Positions 33,957 through 42,594 of a stretch of DNA of 64,000 bases are shown piece by piece. The notes beneath the pieces were generated by a model, which made no database searches, had not been told where the DNA came from, and worked only from the letters and a program-made list of their open reading frames with translations. The stretch's first letter is position 1. Each line of letters opens with the position of its first letter. The translations under genes and the position numbers were made by a program. Source of the DNA: Azomonas tarimensis (GTDB taxonomy: Bacteria > Pseudomonadota > Gammaproteobacteria > Pseudomonadales > Pseudomonadaceae); assembly GCF_042648805.1 (NCBI RefSeq), contig NZ_JBHRXZ010000022.1, forward strand, positions 124,001 to 188,000, written 5' to 3'.

Positions 33957-36005
33957 GTGAGCGCGAATAATCCCCTGCTTCAAGATTTCGACCTTCCTCC
34001 CTATTCCGAGATCCGTCCCGAGCACGTCGAGCCGGCCGTGGACTGCATTCTCGCCGACAACCGCATCGCCCTGCAGGAACTGCTGACGCGTCCTGCCGAC
34101 AGCCTGGACTGGGCAACCCTGGTGGTGGGTCTGGACGAGATGAACGAACGCCTGGCGCATGCCTGGGGTCCGGTGAGCCACCTCAACGCCGTGTGCAACA
34201 GCCCGGCCCTGCGCGACGCCTACCAGGCGTGCCTGCCCAAGCTTTCGGCCTACTGGACCGAGCTGGGCCAGAACCGTGGTCTCTTCGAAGCCTACCAGGC
34301 CCTGTCCGAGAGCCTCGGAGCGGCCGCATTTGATGTGGCCCAGCGGACCATCCTCGAGCATTCGCTGCGTGACTTCCGCCTGTCCGGTATCGACCTGCCT
34401 GCCGAACAACAGCAGCGCTTCGGCGCCATCCGCATGAAGCTCTCCGAGCTCGGCAGCCAGTTTTCCAACCAGGTGCTGGACGCCACCCAGGCCTGGACCA
34501 AGCACGTCACCGACGAAGCCGCCCTGTCCGGTCTCACCGATTCGGCCAAGGCGCAAATGGCCCATGCCGCCGAGGCCAAGGGACTCGACGGCTGGTTGAT
34601 CACCCTCGAGTTTCCCAGCTACTACGCGGTGATGACCTATGCCGACGACCGCGAACTGCGACGCGAGCTGTACACCGCCTACTCCACCCGCGCCTCGGAC
34701 CAGGGCCCCAACGCCGGGCAGTTCGACAACACCCCGGTGATGCAGGAAATCCTCGACCTGCGCCGCGAGCTGGCGCAACTGCTGGGTTTCTCAAGCTATG
34801 CCGAGCTGTCCCTGGCGACCAAGATGGCCGAGTCCACCGAGCAGGTGCTCGGCTTCCTGCACGATCTGGCCCGGCGCAGCAAGCCATTCGCCGAGAAGGA
34901 CCTGGCCGAGCTGCGCGCCTTTGCCGCCGGGCAGGGCCTGGACGATCTGCAGAGCTGGGATGCCGGCTACTACGCGGAAAAGCTGCGCCAGAGCCGCTAC
35001 AGCCTGAATCAGGAAGAGCTGCGTGCCTACTTCCCCATCGACAAGGTACTGTCGGGGCTGTTCTCCATGGTACAGAAGCTCTACGGCATCGAGATCTGCG
35101 AACTGGAGGAGTTCGACAGCTGGCACCCCGACGTGCGCCTGTTCGAGATTCGCGAGAATGGCGAGCACGTCGGACGCTTCTTCTTCGATCTCTACGCCCG
35201 CTCGCACAAGCGTGGCGGCGCCTGGATGGATGGCGCCCGCGACAAGCGCCGCGACAGCAGCGGTCGCCTGGTGAGCCCGGTGGCCAACCTGGTGTGCAAT
35301 TTCACCCCGCCGGTAGGCGGCCAGCCCGCGCTGCTGACCCACGATGAGGTCACCACCCTGTTCCACGAGTTCGGCCACGGCCTGCATCATCTGCTGACCC
35401 GCGTCGAACACGCGGGGGTGTCCGGCATCAATGGCGTCGCCTGGGATGCCGTGGAACTGCCGAGCCAGTTCATGGAAAACTGGTGCTGGGAGCCCGAGGG
35501 CCTTGCACTGATCTCCGGCCACTACCAGACCGGCGAAGCCCTGCCCCAGGCGATGCTCGATCGCATGCTGGCGGCGCGCAACTTCCAGTCCGGCATGATG
35601 ATGGTGCGCCAGCTGGAGTTCTCGCTGTTCGACTTCGAACTGCACGCCACCCATGGCGACGGCCGCAGCGTGTCGGAGGTGCTCGAAAGCGTGCGCGACG
35701 AGGTCTCGGTGATGCGTCCGCCGGCTGAAAACCGTTTTCCCAACAGCTTCTCGCACATCTTCGCGGGCGGATATGCGGCCGGTTACTACAGCTATAAATG
35801 GGCCGAGGTGCTCTCCTCCGACGCCTTCTCGCGTTTCGAGGAAGAGGGTGTGTTCAACCCGGAGACCGGACGCGCCTTCCGCGAGGCGATCCTTGCCCAG
35901 GGCGGCTCTCGCGAGCCCATGGTGCTGTTCGTCGAGTTCCGCGGTCGCGAGCCATCGATCGACCCACTGCTGCGCCACCTGGGCCTTTCCGAGGACGCCG
36001 CATGA
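33957..36005 (+). CDS. prlC: Oligopeptidase A (M3 family)
   Basis: 682-residue cytoplasmic zinc oligopeptidase that degrades short peptides, including cleaved signal peptides. The active site is TLFHEFGHGLHHLL (HExxH) near residue 470, with the third ligand in the ENWCWEPEGL region typical of M3. The start is GTG at 33957 with AGGTGA upstream. It overlaps yheV by ATGA, the same pairing as in P. aeruginosa. Confidence 0.95.
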   Translation: MSANNPLLQDFDLPPYSEIRPEHVEPAVDCILADNRIALQELLTRPADSLDWATLVVGLDEMNERLAHAWGPVSHLNAVCNSPALRDAYQACLPKLSAYWTELGQNRGLFEAYQALSESLGAAAFDVAQRTILEHSLRDFRLSGIDLPAEQQQRFGAIRMKLSELGSQFSNQVLDATQAWTKHVTDEAALSGLTDSAKAQMAHAAEAKGLDGWLITLEFPSYYAVMTYADDRELRRELYTAYSTRASDQGPNAGQFDNTPVMQEILDLRRELAQLLGFSSYAELSLATKMAESTEQVLGFLHDLARRSKPFAEKDLAELRAFAAGQGLDDLQSWDAGYYAEKLRQSRYSLNQEELRAYFPIDKVLSGLFSMVQKLYGIEICELEEFDSWHPDVRLFEIRENGEHVGRFFFDLYARSHKRGGAWMDGARDKRRDSSGRLVSPVANLVCNFTPPVGGQPALLTHDEVTTLFHEFGHGLHHLLTRVEHAGVSGINGVAWDAVELPSQFMENWCWEPEGLALISGHYQTGEALPQAMLDRMLAARNFQSGMMMVRQLEFSLFDFELHATHGDGRSVSEVLESVRDEVSVMRPPAENRFPNSFSHIFAGGYAAGYYSYKWAEVLSSDAFSRFEEEGVFNPETGRAFREAILAQGGSREPMVLFVEFRGREPSIDPLLRHLGLSEDAA

Positions 36006-36262
36006 GCCAGCCGAAGCGGTTCATCGCCGGGGCGGTCTGCCCGGCCTGCAGTGCCAATGACAGCGTCAGGATGTGGGACCTGGACGGCGTCCCACATCGG
36101 GAATGCGTCGCCTGTGGCTACGCCGACACGCTCAACGAACAAGGCCAGGCCGTGCCCCTGGAGCTCAACACCCGGGTCAACGGCGGCCAGCCCCGGCCGG
36201 CAGTTCCCGGCGTGCAGACCGTGCAGTTCTTCCCCAACCCCAAGCTGAAGAAGCCGGAATAA
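36002..36262 (+). CDS. YheV-family zinc ribbon protein
   Basis: 86-residue protein with two CxxC pairs, VCPACSAND and CVACGYAD, separated by about 20 residues: a zinc ribbon of the YheV family. The C-terminus VQFFPNPKLKKPE is basic. Function unknown. Its start overlaps the prlC stop, so it is translationally coupled to the peptidase. The stop codon lies in the loop of an intrinsic terminator. Confidence 0.88.
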   Translation: MSQPKRFIAGAVCPACSANDSVRMWDLDGVPHRECVACGYADTLNEQGQAVPLELNTRVNGGQPRPAVPGVQTVQFFPNPKLKKPE

Positions 36263-36273
36263 CCGGCTCTTTT
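36252..36273 (+). terminator. Terminator of prlC-yheV, with the yheV stop codon in its loop
   Basis: AGCCGG (36252-36257), loop AATAA including the stop, CCGGCT (36263-36268), then CTTTT. Confidence 0.7.
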
Positions 36274-36285
36274 AGCTTCCTCCCG

Positions 36286-37425
36286 CTATTTTCTCACCAA
36301 GACCGCCACCCCCGGATGGTCTTGGTGGTCTTCGCTGCCAGCTCCTGTGTCATCGCTGTCTCCACGCGCGGGAGCGGCCTGTCCGGGGTCTGGCGCAGCA
36401 GCAAACAGTCGCTTGAGCTTGAGCGCTGGCGCTTCGACGTAATGCCATGAAAGTGCTGCCAGGACCAAGGTCGGCACGTAGGTCAGCAGCAGCAATTGCA
36501 GGATCGACACCCCGCTCCCGAGCATCAGCACCCAGGCTTGCATCAGAGGGAAATGCACGATGTAGATGCCGTAGGAAAAATCGCCGTACTTGCCAAAGCG
36601 CGACAGCCAGGGAATCGGCGCGTAGGCGAGATAGAGGACCACGTAGGGCATCGCCACGAAATACATGGGGTAGCCCAGTGGCGTGCGGAAGCTGAGCACC
36701 ATGGCCAGCGCCAGCAGCAGTGCGATCCAGCCCTTCCAGAGCACCAGGTCACGGTAGAGATAGAACGCGGCGCCGATAAAGAACAGCAACCCCAGCTGAA
36801 AGAACTTGCCTACCGTGAACGAACTGATACCCAGGTAGGCGATCAGCCAGAACTCCCCAGCCGCCAATGCCGCCAGGGGGATGAAGATCAGGCCGCGCCT
36901 GAGAAAGCCGATCATGCCCAGCGCCGCCACGCCGACATACATGCTCGCCTCCATCGGTAGTGTCCACAGCGAACCGTTGACCACTCCGGTATAGGGATTG
37001 TCCAGATAAACCCCCGGAAGGTCATAACTCGTCATAAGCATGATGTTGCGGAGATACATCCATGTTCGCGTCTCACTGACGTATTCGGTCAGATTCAGCG
37101 TCGTCACCAGCGGCCCGACTAGAAATACGGTCAAGAGTATGGCTACGAACAGCGCTGGAAACAGACGAAGTGCGCGCTTGAGGAAATAACTAAATCTTGA
37201 ACTACTATTCAGGTACGAGCCGGTAATTAGATAGCCGCTAATGACGAAGAACACCCCAACTGCTATCGCACCGCCATCTTCATAGCCTGTAGTCAGCAGA
37301 AAAGGCTCCATCTCTTCCAGTCCCAGCATGAAATAGCAATGAGAAACAATAACGACAGAGGCTGCGAAGAATCTCAGGAAATCAAAATTGTTTTCCCGCG
37401 AATGAAAGGAACCCGTAGGGCGCAT
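36286..37425 (-). CDS. Acyltransferase 3 family membrane protein (OafA-like)
   Basis: About 379-residue polytopic acyltransferase of the family that O-acetylates polysaccharides and lipopolysaccharide. The N-terminal NNFDFLRFFAASVVIVSHCYF holds the conserved RxxA and H-x-Y features, followed by GVFFVISGYLI and eight to ten membrane segments (FVGIAGMIGFL, GYPMYFVAMPYVVLYLAY and others). The C-terminal tail is hydrophilic. The ATG at 37425 has GGAG nine bases upstream; 37440 is also in frame. It sits alone between yheV and the radical SAM gene, whose homologues are adjacent in P. aeruginosa. Its 5' end is much lower in GC than its neighbours. Confidence 0.85.
   Translation of the reverse strand: MRPTGSFHSRENNFDFLRFFAASVVIVSHCYFMLGLEEMEPFLLTTGYEDGGAIAVGVFFVISGYLITGSYLNSSSRFSYFLKRALRLFPALFVAILLTVFLVGPLVTTLNLTEYVSETRTWMYLRNIMLMTSYDLPGVYLDNPYTGVVNGSLWTLPMEASMYVGVAALGMIGFLRRGLIFIPLAALAAGEFWLIAYLGISSFTVGKFFQLGLLFFIGAAFYLYRDLVLWKGWIALLLALAMVLSFRTPLGYPMYFVAMPYVVLYLAYAPIPWLSRFGKYGDFSYGIYIVHFPLMQAWVLMLGSGVSILQLLLLTYVPTLVLAALSWHYVEAPALKLKRLFAAAPDPGQAAPARGDSDDTGAGSEDHQDHPGVAVLVRK
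36296..36326. repeat. Nine-base perfect stem in the acyltransferase 3' end
   Basis: ACCAAGACC (36296-36304) and GGTCTTGGT (36318-36326) with a 13-base loop, within the last codons of the minus-strand acyltransferase. It could slow 3' decay or help end convergent transcripts. Confidence 0.5.
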
Positions 37426-37440
37426 ATGTCCATACTCCAT

Positions 37441-37743
37441 GCATGCAAGTGGCAGTAGTTTTTCCGTAAAGCATTCCGAACTGCGTTTCTCTTAGTTCCG
37501 GAAATTTCAGGAAAGATTCGGCCGCCGGTAAGAAGGCATCGAGTTCTTAAACTTTATTGTTATATGTAAGCTCGGCGTTATCTCATTGTGAAAAAGGCTT
37601 ACAACTTACATCTTCGATCACTTACATCAGCCCAATTTTTGACGCCTGCCCAATCCGGACGCTGATAAAAACTAGGGTTTTCCTGAATTGGCACAAAGTC
37701 GTCACCGATCATCGGTGCTGGTCAATCTCTGCCGCTCTCATTA
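37441..37743. other. Low-GC intergenic region with repeated heptamers
   Basis: About 38-45 percent GC in hand-counted rows, against about 65 percent nearby. It contains ATGTAAG at 37564-37570 and its complement CTTACAT at 37605-37611 and 37621-37627; the latter two form a nine-base direct repeat ACTTACATC spaced 16 bases apart. No convincing gene is seen. It probably holds the promoter of the acyltransferase and a residual junction of an insertion. Confidence 0.55.
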
Positions 37744-37759
37744 CTGTGCATACATACAG
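37744..37759 (+). promoter_or_regulatory. LexA box of the radical SAM gene
   Basis: CTGTGCATACATACAG: CTG-N10-CAG with alternating T/A-rich centre, matching the gammaproteobacterial SOS box. It ends 18 bases before the likely start of the downstream radical SAM gene. Confidence 0.85.
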
Positions 37760-37777
37760 CTTATGGAGCCGGCCGGC

Positions 37778-38839
37778 ATGCGTCCCCCTATCACGCCCCG
37801 CGGACGCGGGACCGCACACAACCCACCCAACCGCTTCGCGCCGATCACTGGCGAGGCCTGTGACGACGGCTGGGAGCAGGAGGTCCCTGCGCCGTGCCTC
37901 ACCGAGGTTCGTCTGGAACAGGCGAAAACGGTGATCAGCCGCAATCAGTCGCCGGATGTGGGCTTCGATCGCTCGATCAATCCCTATCGTGGCTGCGAAC
38001 ACGGCTGTATCTACTGTTTTGCGCGGCCGAGCCATGCCTACTGGGACCTGTCCCCCGGCCTCGATTTCGAGACCCGGCTGATCGCCAAGACCAATCTGGC
38101 CGAACGCCTGGAGGCCGAGTTGTCGAAGCCGGGCTATGTCCCTCAGCCCATCGCCCTTGGGGTCAACACCGACGCCTATCAGCCATTGGAGCGCGAGCAG
38201 CGCCTGACCCGCCAGGCGCTGGAGGTTCTGCTGCGTTTCCGGCATCCCGTGCACCTGATCACCAAGAGTGCCCTGGTGCTCAGGGATCTGGACCTGCTGG
38301 CTGCCCTGGCCGAGCAACGACTGGTGAGCGTCTCGGTCAGCCTCACCACGCTGGACGACGAACTCAAGCGGATCATGGAGCCTCGCGCCGCCTCGCCATC
38401 GGCCCGCCTGCGAACGCTGCGTACGCTGGACGACGCCGGCGTGCCGGTGAGCGTGATGTGCGCACCGATGATTCCGATGATCAACGATCGGGAACTGGAA
38501 GCGATGCTGGAGGCGGCCCGCGACGCGGGGGCGCGTTCGGCCGGCTACGTACTGCTGCGCCTGCCCCATGAAGTGGGACCCTTGTTCGAAGCCTGGCTCG
38601 CCGAGCATTTTGCGCAGCGCGCAGAGCATGTGATGAGCCTCGTTCGCCAATGCCGCGGCGGGGCCGACTACGACAGCCGCTTCGGCAGCCGCATGCGCGG
38701 CGAAGGCCCCTTCGCCGCGCTGCTGGCCCAACGCTTCCGCCTGGCCTGCAAACGCCTCGGCTATGGCCAGCGGCAGGAGGCGTTCGGCCTCGACTGCAGC
38801 CGCTTCGCCCCGCCCGGGCAACAGATGAGCCTGCTCTAG
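37778..38839 (+). CDS. PA0069-family radical SAM protein
   Basis: 353-residue radical SAM enzyme, distantly related to spore photoproduct lyase. The iron-sulfur motif is CEHGCIYC (CxxxCxxC) near residue 75, preceded by INPYRGC; the family motif ALGVNTDAYQPLE follows. ATG 37778 is preferred: GGAG lies nine bases upstream and the LexA box would otherwise overlap the leader; ATG 37763 is the alternative. The LexA box suggests induction by DNA damage, as recalled for the P. aeruginosa homologue PA0069. Its reaction is unknown. Confidence 0.88.
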   Translation: MRPPITPRGRGTAHNPPNRFAPITGEACDDGWEQEVPAPCLTEVRLEQAKTVISRNQSPDVGFDRSINPYRGCEHGCIYCFARPSHAYWDLSPGLDFETRLIAKTNLAERLEAELSKPGYVPQPIALGVNTDAYQPLEREQRLTRQALEVLLRFRHPVHLITKSALVLRDLDLLAALAEQRLVSVSVSLTTLDDELKRIMEPRAASPSARLRTLRTLDDAGVPVSVMCAPMIPMINDRELEAMLEAARDAGARSAGYVLLRLPHEVGPLFEAWLAEHFAQRAEHVMSLVRQCRGGADYDSRFGSRMRGEGPFAALLAQRFRLACKRLGYGQRQEAFGLDCSRFAPPGQQMSLL

Positions 38840-38936
38840 GGCAATGCGTAGACGGAACTAAGCACTGCCGGCACCGCACCAACCCTTGTCGCTGCCAGCC
38901 GGCGACGACACTCTCCGGCCTGTGAAGAGGATTGTC

Positions 38937-39197
38937 GTGGATTGGATCGATCTGCTCGAGTGGCCTGCCATGGTGGTCACCATCATCGCTGCCTGGATGA
39001 TCGGCTCGTTGCGCCCGGCGCGGCGGATGATCGGTTTCTGGTGCTTTCTGTTGAGCAACGTGTTGTGGATCGCCTGGGGGCTGCAGGCAGACGCCTGGGG
39101 CCTGATCCTGGTGCAGGTGTTTCTCGCCGGAATGAACATTCGCGGGCTGCGCAAGAACGAGCACTCGCTGCACGAAAACGAGCAGGCGAAGGCATGA
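38937..39197 (+). CDS. Small three-helix membrane protein
   Basis: About 86-residue hydrophobic protein with three predicted membrane helices (AMVVTIIAAWMIGSL, FWCFLLSNVLWIAWGL, GLILVQVFLAGMNIRGL) and a polar tail. The GTG at 38937 has AGAGG six bases upstream; the frame opens at 38886. The three-helix size and SNVLWIAWG segment recall semiSWEET-like sugar transporters, but key motifs were not confirmed. Located 13 bases before the SURF1 gene on the same strand, so it may belong to the oxidase assembly unit. Confidence 0.65.
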   Translation: MDWIDLLEWPAMVVTIIAAWMIGSLRPARRMIGFWCFLLSNVLWIAWGLQADAWGLILVQVFLAGMNIRGLRKNEHSLHENEQAKA

Positions 39198-39210
39198 GCA
39201 AGCGCAACGG

Positions 39211-39984
39211 ATGCGCCCGATGCCCGGGCCGCTAGCGCCGCTCCGGTTCCGGCCGGGCCTGCCGGCGAGCCTGCTCCTGCTGCTGGGCCTGCCACTGTTC
39301 GTCTGGCTCGGGCTGTGGCAGCTCGATCGCGCCGAGCAGCGCTCCGCCAGGCAGAGCCTGCTGGAACAGCAGGCAACCGCCCCGGCGCAGCCCCTGGCCA
39401 GCCTGCAAGAGCCGTTCGAGGCGCGTCAGCGGGTGCGCCTGGACGGCCGCTTCGATGCCGACCACAGTTTCATCCTCGATAACCGCAGCCGCGACGGCCA
39501 GGTGGGCGCCGAACTCCTGCAGCCCTTCTTCGACATTCCCAGCGGCCGCTGGGTACTGCTCAACCGTGGCTGGCAGGCCTGGCCGGACCGGCATCTGCCG
39601 TTGCCCATGGACACCCCGCGCGAGCGTCTGCGGCTGACGGCCTGGGTCGCCCATCCCCAGGCGCAACCCTTCAGGCTGCCGCCGCCGAGCAGCGGTGAAT
39701 GGCCGCTGCGCCTGCAGCACATCGAGATGGAAGCCGTCTGGGCACTCCTGGAGCGAGACGGTGTCGGTTACGAACTGAGGCTGGAAGCCGGCCCTGCCGC
39801 CTACCGCGTCGACTGGCCGGGCTCGGCGATGACCGTCGGCCGGCATCTCGGCTACGCTTTTCAATGGTTCGCCCTGGCGGCCGCGGTGCTTGGCCTGTGG
39901 CTGTATGTCGGCTTGCGACCAGCCGGCAGCGAGCCGCCGCGCCCGCCCCCACGGCCGGCGTCCGAGCCCCGGACGCCTGGCTGA
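39211..39984 (+). CDS. SURF1 family cytochrome oxidase assembly protein
   Basis: 257-residue inner-membrane assembly factor that helps insert haem A into cytochrome c oxidase. Two membrane helices bracket the protein (SLLLLLGLPLFVWLGLWQLDRA at the N-terminus and GYAFQWFALAAAVLGLWLYV at the C-terminus). LGLWQLDRA and GYAFQWF are SURF1 signatures. It is followed 17 bases later by ctaA. No oxidase structural gene is adjacent. Confidence 0.92.
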   Translation: MRPMPGPLAPLRFRPGLPASLLLLLGLPLFVWLGLWQLDRAEQRSARQSLLEQQATAPAQPLASLQEPFEARQRVRLDGRFDADHSFILDNRSRDGQVGAELLQPFFDIPSGRWVLLNRGWQAWPDRHLPLPMDTPRERLRLTAWVAHPQAQPFRLPPPSSGEWPLRLQHIEMEAVWALLERDGVGYELRLEAGPAAYRVDWPGSAMTVGRHLGYAFQWFALAAAVLGLWLYVGLRPAGSEPPRPPPRPASEPRTPG

Positions 39985-40001
39985 GCCGCAAGGAGATCTA
40001 G

Positions 40002-41036
40002 ATGGCCCGCCCCGGAATGCGCCTCGCCCTGGCTACCCTGCTGCTGACCCTGCTGGTGGTGCTGCTCGGCGCCTTTACCCGGCTGGTGGACGCTGGACTC
40101 GGCTGTCCGGACTGGCCGGGCTGCTATGGCTTTCTTGGCGTACCCATGAGCGAAGGCAAGCAGAACCTGGCGCTGGAGCGCTTTCCTGATGCGCCGCTGG
40201 AGGTGGCAAAGGGCTGGTTCGAGATGGTCCACCGCTACTTTGCCGGTGCCCTCGGGCTGGCGATTCTCGGCCTGGCGGTACTGGCGCTCCGGCGTCCGCA
40301 AATGCCGCGCCGATTGCCCCTGCTGCTGCTCGCGGTGGTGATCACCCAGGCGATGTTCGGCATGTGGACCGTCACCCTCAAGCTCTGGCCCCAGGTGGTC
40401 ACCCTGCACCTGCTGGGCGGCATGACCACCCTGGCGCTGGTGTTTCTGCTCTGCCTGCGCCTGTCGGGGCGTTTCCCGGCGGCGCCGGGAATTCCTCGGG
40501 GGCTGCGTCGCCTGGGCCTGGCTGCGCTGATCCTGGCGGTGTTGCAGATCGCCCTGGGCGGCTGGGTAAGCAGCAACTATGCAGCAGTGGCCTGCCTGGA
40601 CTTTCCCACCTGCCAGGGGCAGTGGTGGCCCACGGCGGACTTCGCCAACGGCTTTCACCTCACCCAGGACGTGGGCCCCAACTACCTGGGCGGATTGCTC
40701 TACAACGACGCCCGTACCGCCATCCACCTGACCCACCGGCTCGGCGCCCTGCTGCTCAGCCTGGTGCTGCTGGCGCTGGCCTTCAGCCTCTGGCGCCGGG
40801 GGCTGCGGGGGCTGGCCGGCCTGCTGCTGATGGCGCTGGCGGCGCAGCTGGCGATCGGCATCGCCATGGTTCTGCTGCACATGCCGCTGTCGCTGGCGGT
40901 GGCGCACAACGGCGGTGCCGCAGCCCTGCTGCTGGCCCTGGTGCTGGTCAATTACCGGCTGCGGCCGATGCAGGCATCCGGGCAGCCTGTCCGGACGCCT
41001 CCCCTTCATGCGATTCGCCCGGAGATACAGCCATGA
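40002..41036 (+). CDS. ctaA: Haem A synthase (COX15/CtaA)
   Basis: 344-residue, eight-helix membrane enzyme that oxidises the C8 methyl of haem O to form haem A. Two similar four-helix halves carry the paired haem histidines (for example MVHRYFAG and HLLGG in the first half, LTHRLGA and AHNGGAA in the second). DAGLGCPDWPGCYG at the N-terminus is diagnostic. A strong AAGGAGA ribosome site precedes the ATG. Its stop overlaps the ctaB start (ATGA). Confidence 0.95.
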   Translation: MARPGMRLALATLLLTLLVVLLGAFTRLVDAGLGCPDWPGCYGFLGVPMSEGKQNLALERFPDAPLEVAKGWFEMVHRYFAGALGLAILGLAVLALRRPQMPRRLPLLLLAVVITQAMFGMWTVTLKLWPQVVTLHLLGGMTTLALVFLLCLRLSGRFPAAPGIPRGLRRLGLAALILAVLQIALGGWVSSNYAAVACLDFPTCQGQWWPTADFANGFHLTQDVGPNYLGGLLYNDARTAIHLTHRLGALLLSLVLLALAFSLWRRGLRGLAGLLLMALAAQLAIGIAMVLLHMPLSLAVAHNGGAAALLLALVLVNYRLRPMQASGQPVRTPPLHAIRPEIQP

Positions 41037-41926
41037 CGGCCCTGACCCAGACCCACCGCGCGCGCTGGCGCGACTATCTGGAAATGACCAAGCCGCGGGT
41101 GCTGATGCTGCTGATGGTGACCGCCCTGGTCGGCATGCTGCTGGCCAGTGTCAGTGCCCTGCCCCTGGAAATTCTGCTGTTCGGCAATCTCGGCATCGCC
41201 TGCTGCGCGGCCGCGGCCGCGGTGGTCAACCATGTGCTCGACCGGCGCATCGATGCGCAGATGCGGCGCACCCAGCAGCGGCCGCTGGCCCAGGGCCGGG
41301 TGCCGCCAGCCAGTGCCCTGCTTTTCGCGCTGGGCCTGGGCCTTTGCGGCATGGCCCTGCTGCTGACCTTCACCAATCCGCTGGCCGCCTGGCTGACCCT
41401 GGCCTCGCTGTTCGGCTACGCGGTGATCTATACGGTGTTTCTCAAGCGCGCCACCCCACAGAACATCGTTATCGGCGGGCTGGCCGGCGCTGCACCGCCG
41501 CTGCTGGGCTGGGTGGCGGTCACCGGCCAGGTCAGCACCGAGCCGCTGTTGCTGCTGCTGATCATCTTCACCTGGACGCCGCCCCACTTCTGGGCACTGG
41601 CCATCCACCGCCGTGACGAATACGCCAAGGCCGCGATACCCATGTTGCCGGTGACCCACGGCGTGCACCACACCAAGCAGCACATCCTGTTCTATACCCT
41701 CTTGCTGCTGCTGGTCAGCTCGCTACCCTACGCGCTGGGCATGTCCGGCCTGCCGTATCTGCTGGCGGCCGGGCTGCTCGGCGCACGCTTTCTCTACTGG
41801 TCCCTGGCGCTTTACCGCGACAGCCGGCCGGATGTGGCCATGGGCACCTTCCGCTACAGCATCCTCTATCTCTTTCTGCTGTTCATCGCGCTGCTGCTGG
41901 ATCACTATTGGCGGCTATTTGGATGA
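41033..41926 (+). CDS. ctaB: Protohaem IX farnesyltransferase (haem O synthase)
   Basis: 297-residue UbiA-type membrane prenyltransferase that attaches a farnesyl tail to haem B. The first aspartate-rich loop NHVLDRRIDAQMRRTQQRPL and the second (AIHRRDEYAKAAIPMLPV) are clear. The ATG at 41033 overlaps ctaA; the longer frame from 40364 is a shadow. It may also serve a bo3 oxidase (name cyoE), but the ctaA partner supports haem A production. Confidence 0.95.
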   Translation: MTALTQTHRARWRDYLEMTKPRVLMLLMVTALVGMLLASVSALPLEILLFGNLGIACCAAAAAVVNHVLDRRIDAQMRRTQQRPLAQGRVPPASALLFALGLGLCGMALLLTFTNPLAAWLTLASLFGYAVIYTVFLKRATPQNIVIGGLAGAAPPLLGWVAVTGQVSTEPLLLLLIIFTWTPPHFWALAIHRRDEYAKAAIPMLPVTHGVHHTKQHILFYTLLLLLVSSLPYALGMSGLPYLLAAGLLGARFLYWSLALYRDSRPDVAMGTFRYSILYLFLLFIALLLDHYWRLFG

Positions 41927-41942
41927 TCGAGCCCGGCGACCG

Positions 41943-42584
41943 ATGAAGACTGCCCAGAAAGGCCTGCTGCTACTCATACCCCTGATCCTTGCGGTGATAG
42001 CTGCGCAGCTCTACCGGGGGCTCGATGACGCCCCGCAGGACGAGGCCGTGCTCAGCGAAGCCGGGGTCATCATGCTCCCGCAGCCACGCGAAACGCCGGA
42101 TCTCGAGCTGATCGACCAGAACGGAGAACCCCTGCGCCTGCATCAGCTGGCCGGACGCTGGAGCCTGGTGTCCTTTGGCTACACCTTCTGCCCGGACATC
42201 TGCCCGACCACCCTCGCGGAGCTGCGCAACCTGCAGGCGCGCCTGCCGGAAGCCACCCTGGAGCGCCTGCGCACGGTACTGGTCACGGTCGATCCACACC
42301 GCGACACGCCCGAACAGCTCCGGACCTACCTGGGCTTCTTCGACGCCGAGTTCCTCGGCCTGACCGGCGACCTCGAGCATATCCAGGCGCTGTCGAACGT
42401 GCTTGGCATCCCCTTCATCCCGGGCGACACCAGCCGCGAGAACTACACCGTCGACCACAGCGGCAACCTCGCCATCATCGGCCCGGATGCACGCCTGCAC
42501 GGTTTCGTGCGCTATCCGCTGGACGTGCCCAAGCTGGCCGAGGTGCTGCCGCGGCTGGTGGAGCGCGATCCGGCGCTGCGCTGA
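41943..42584 (+). CDS. SCO1/SenC family copper chaperone
   Basis: 213-residue membrane-anchored thioredoxin-fold protein that delivers copper to the CuA site of cytochrome oxidase. The N-terminal helix (LLLLIPLILAVIAAQLY) anchors it. The copper ligands are FCPDICPTT (CxxxC) near residue 82 and the histidine in VDHSGNLAI near residue 171. It begins 16 bases after ctaB and its stop is ten bases from the convergent metQ stop. Confidence 0.93.
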   Translation: MKTAQKGLLLLIPLILAVIAAQLYRGLDDAPQDEAVLSEAGVIMLPQPRETPDLELIDQNGEPLRLHQLAGRWSLVSFGYTFCPDICPTTLAELRNLQARLPEATLERLRTVLVTVDPHRDTPEQLRTYLGFFDAEFLGLTGDLEHIQALSNVLGIPFIPGDTSRENYTVDHSGNLAIIGPDARLHGFVRYPLDVPKLAEVLPRLVERDPALR

Positions 42585-42594
42585 TCGAGCGGCG

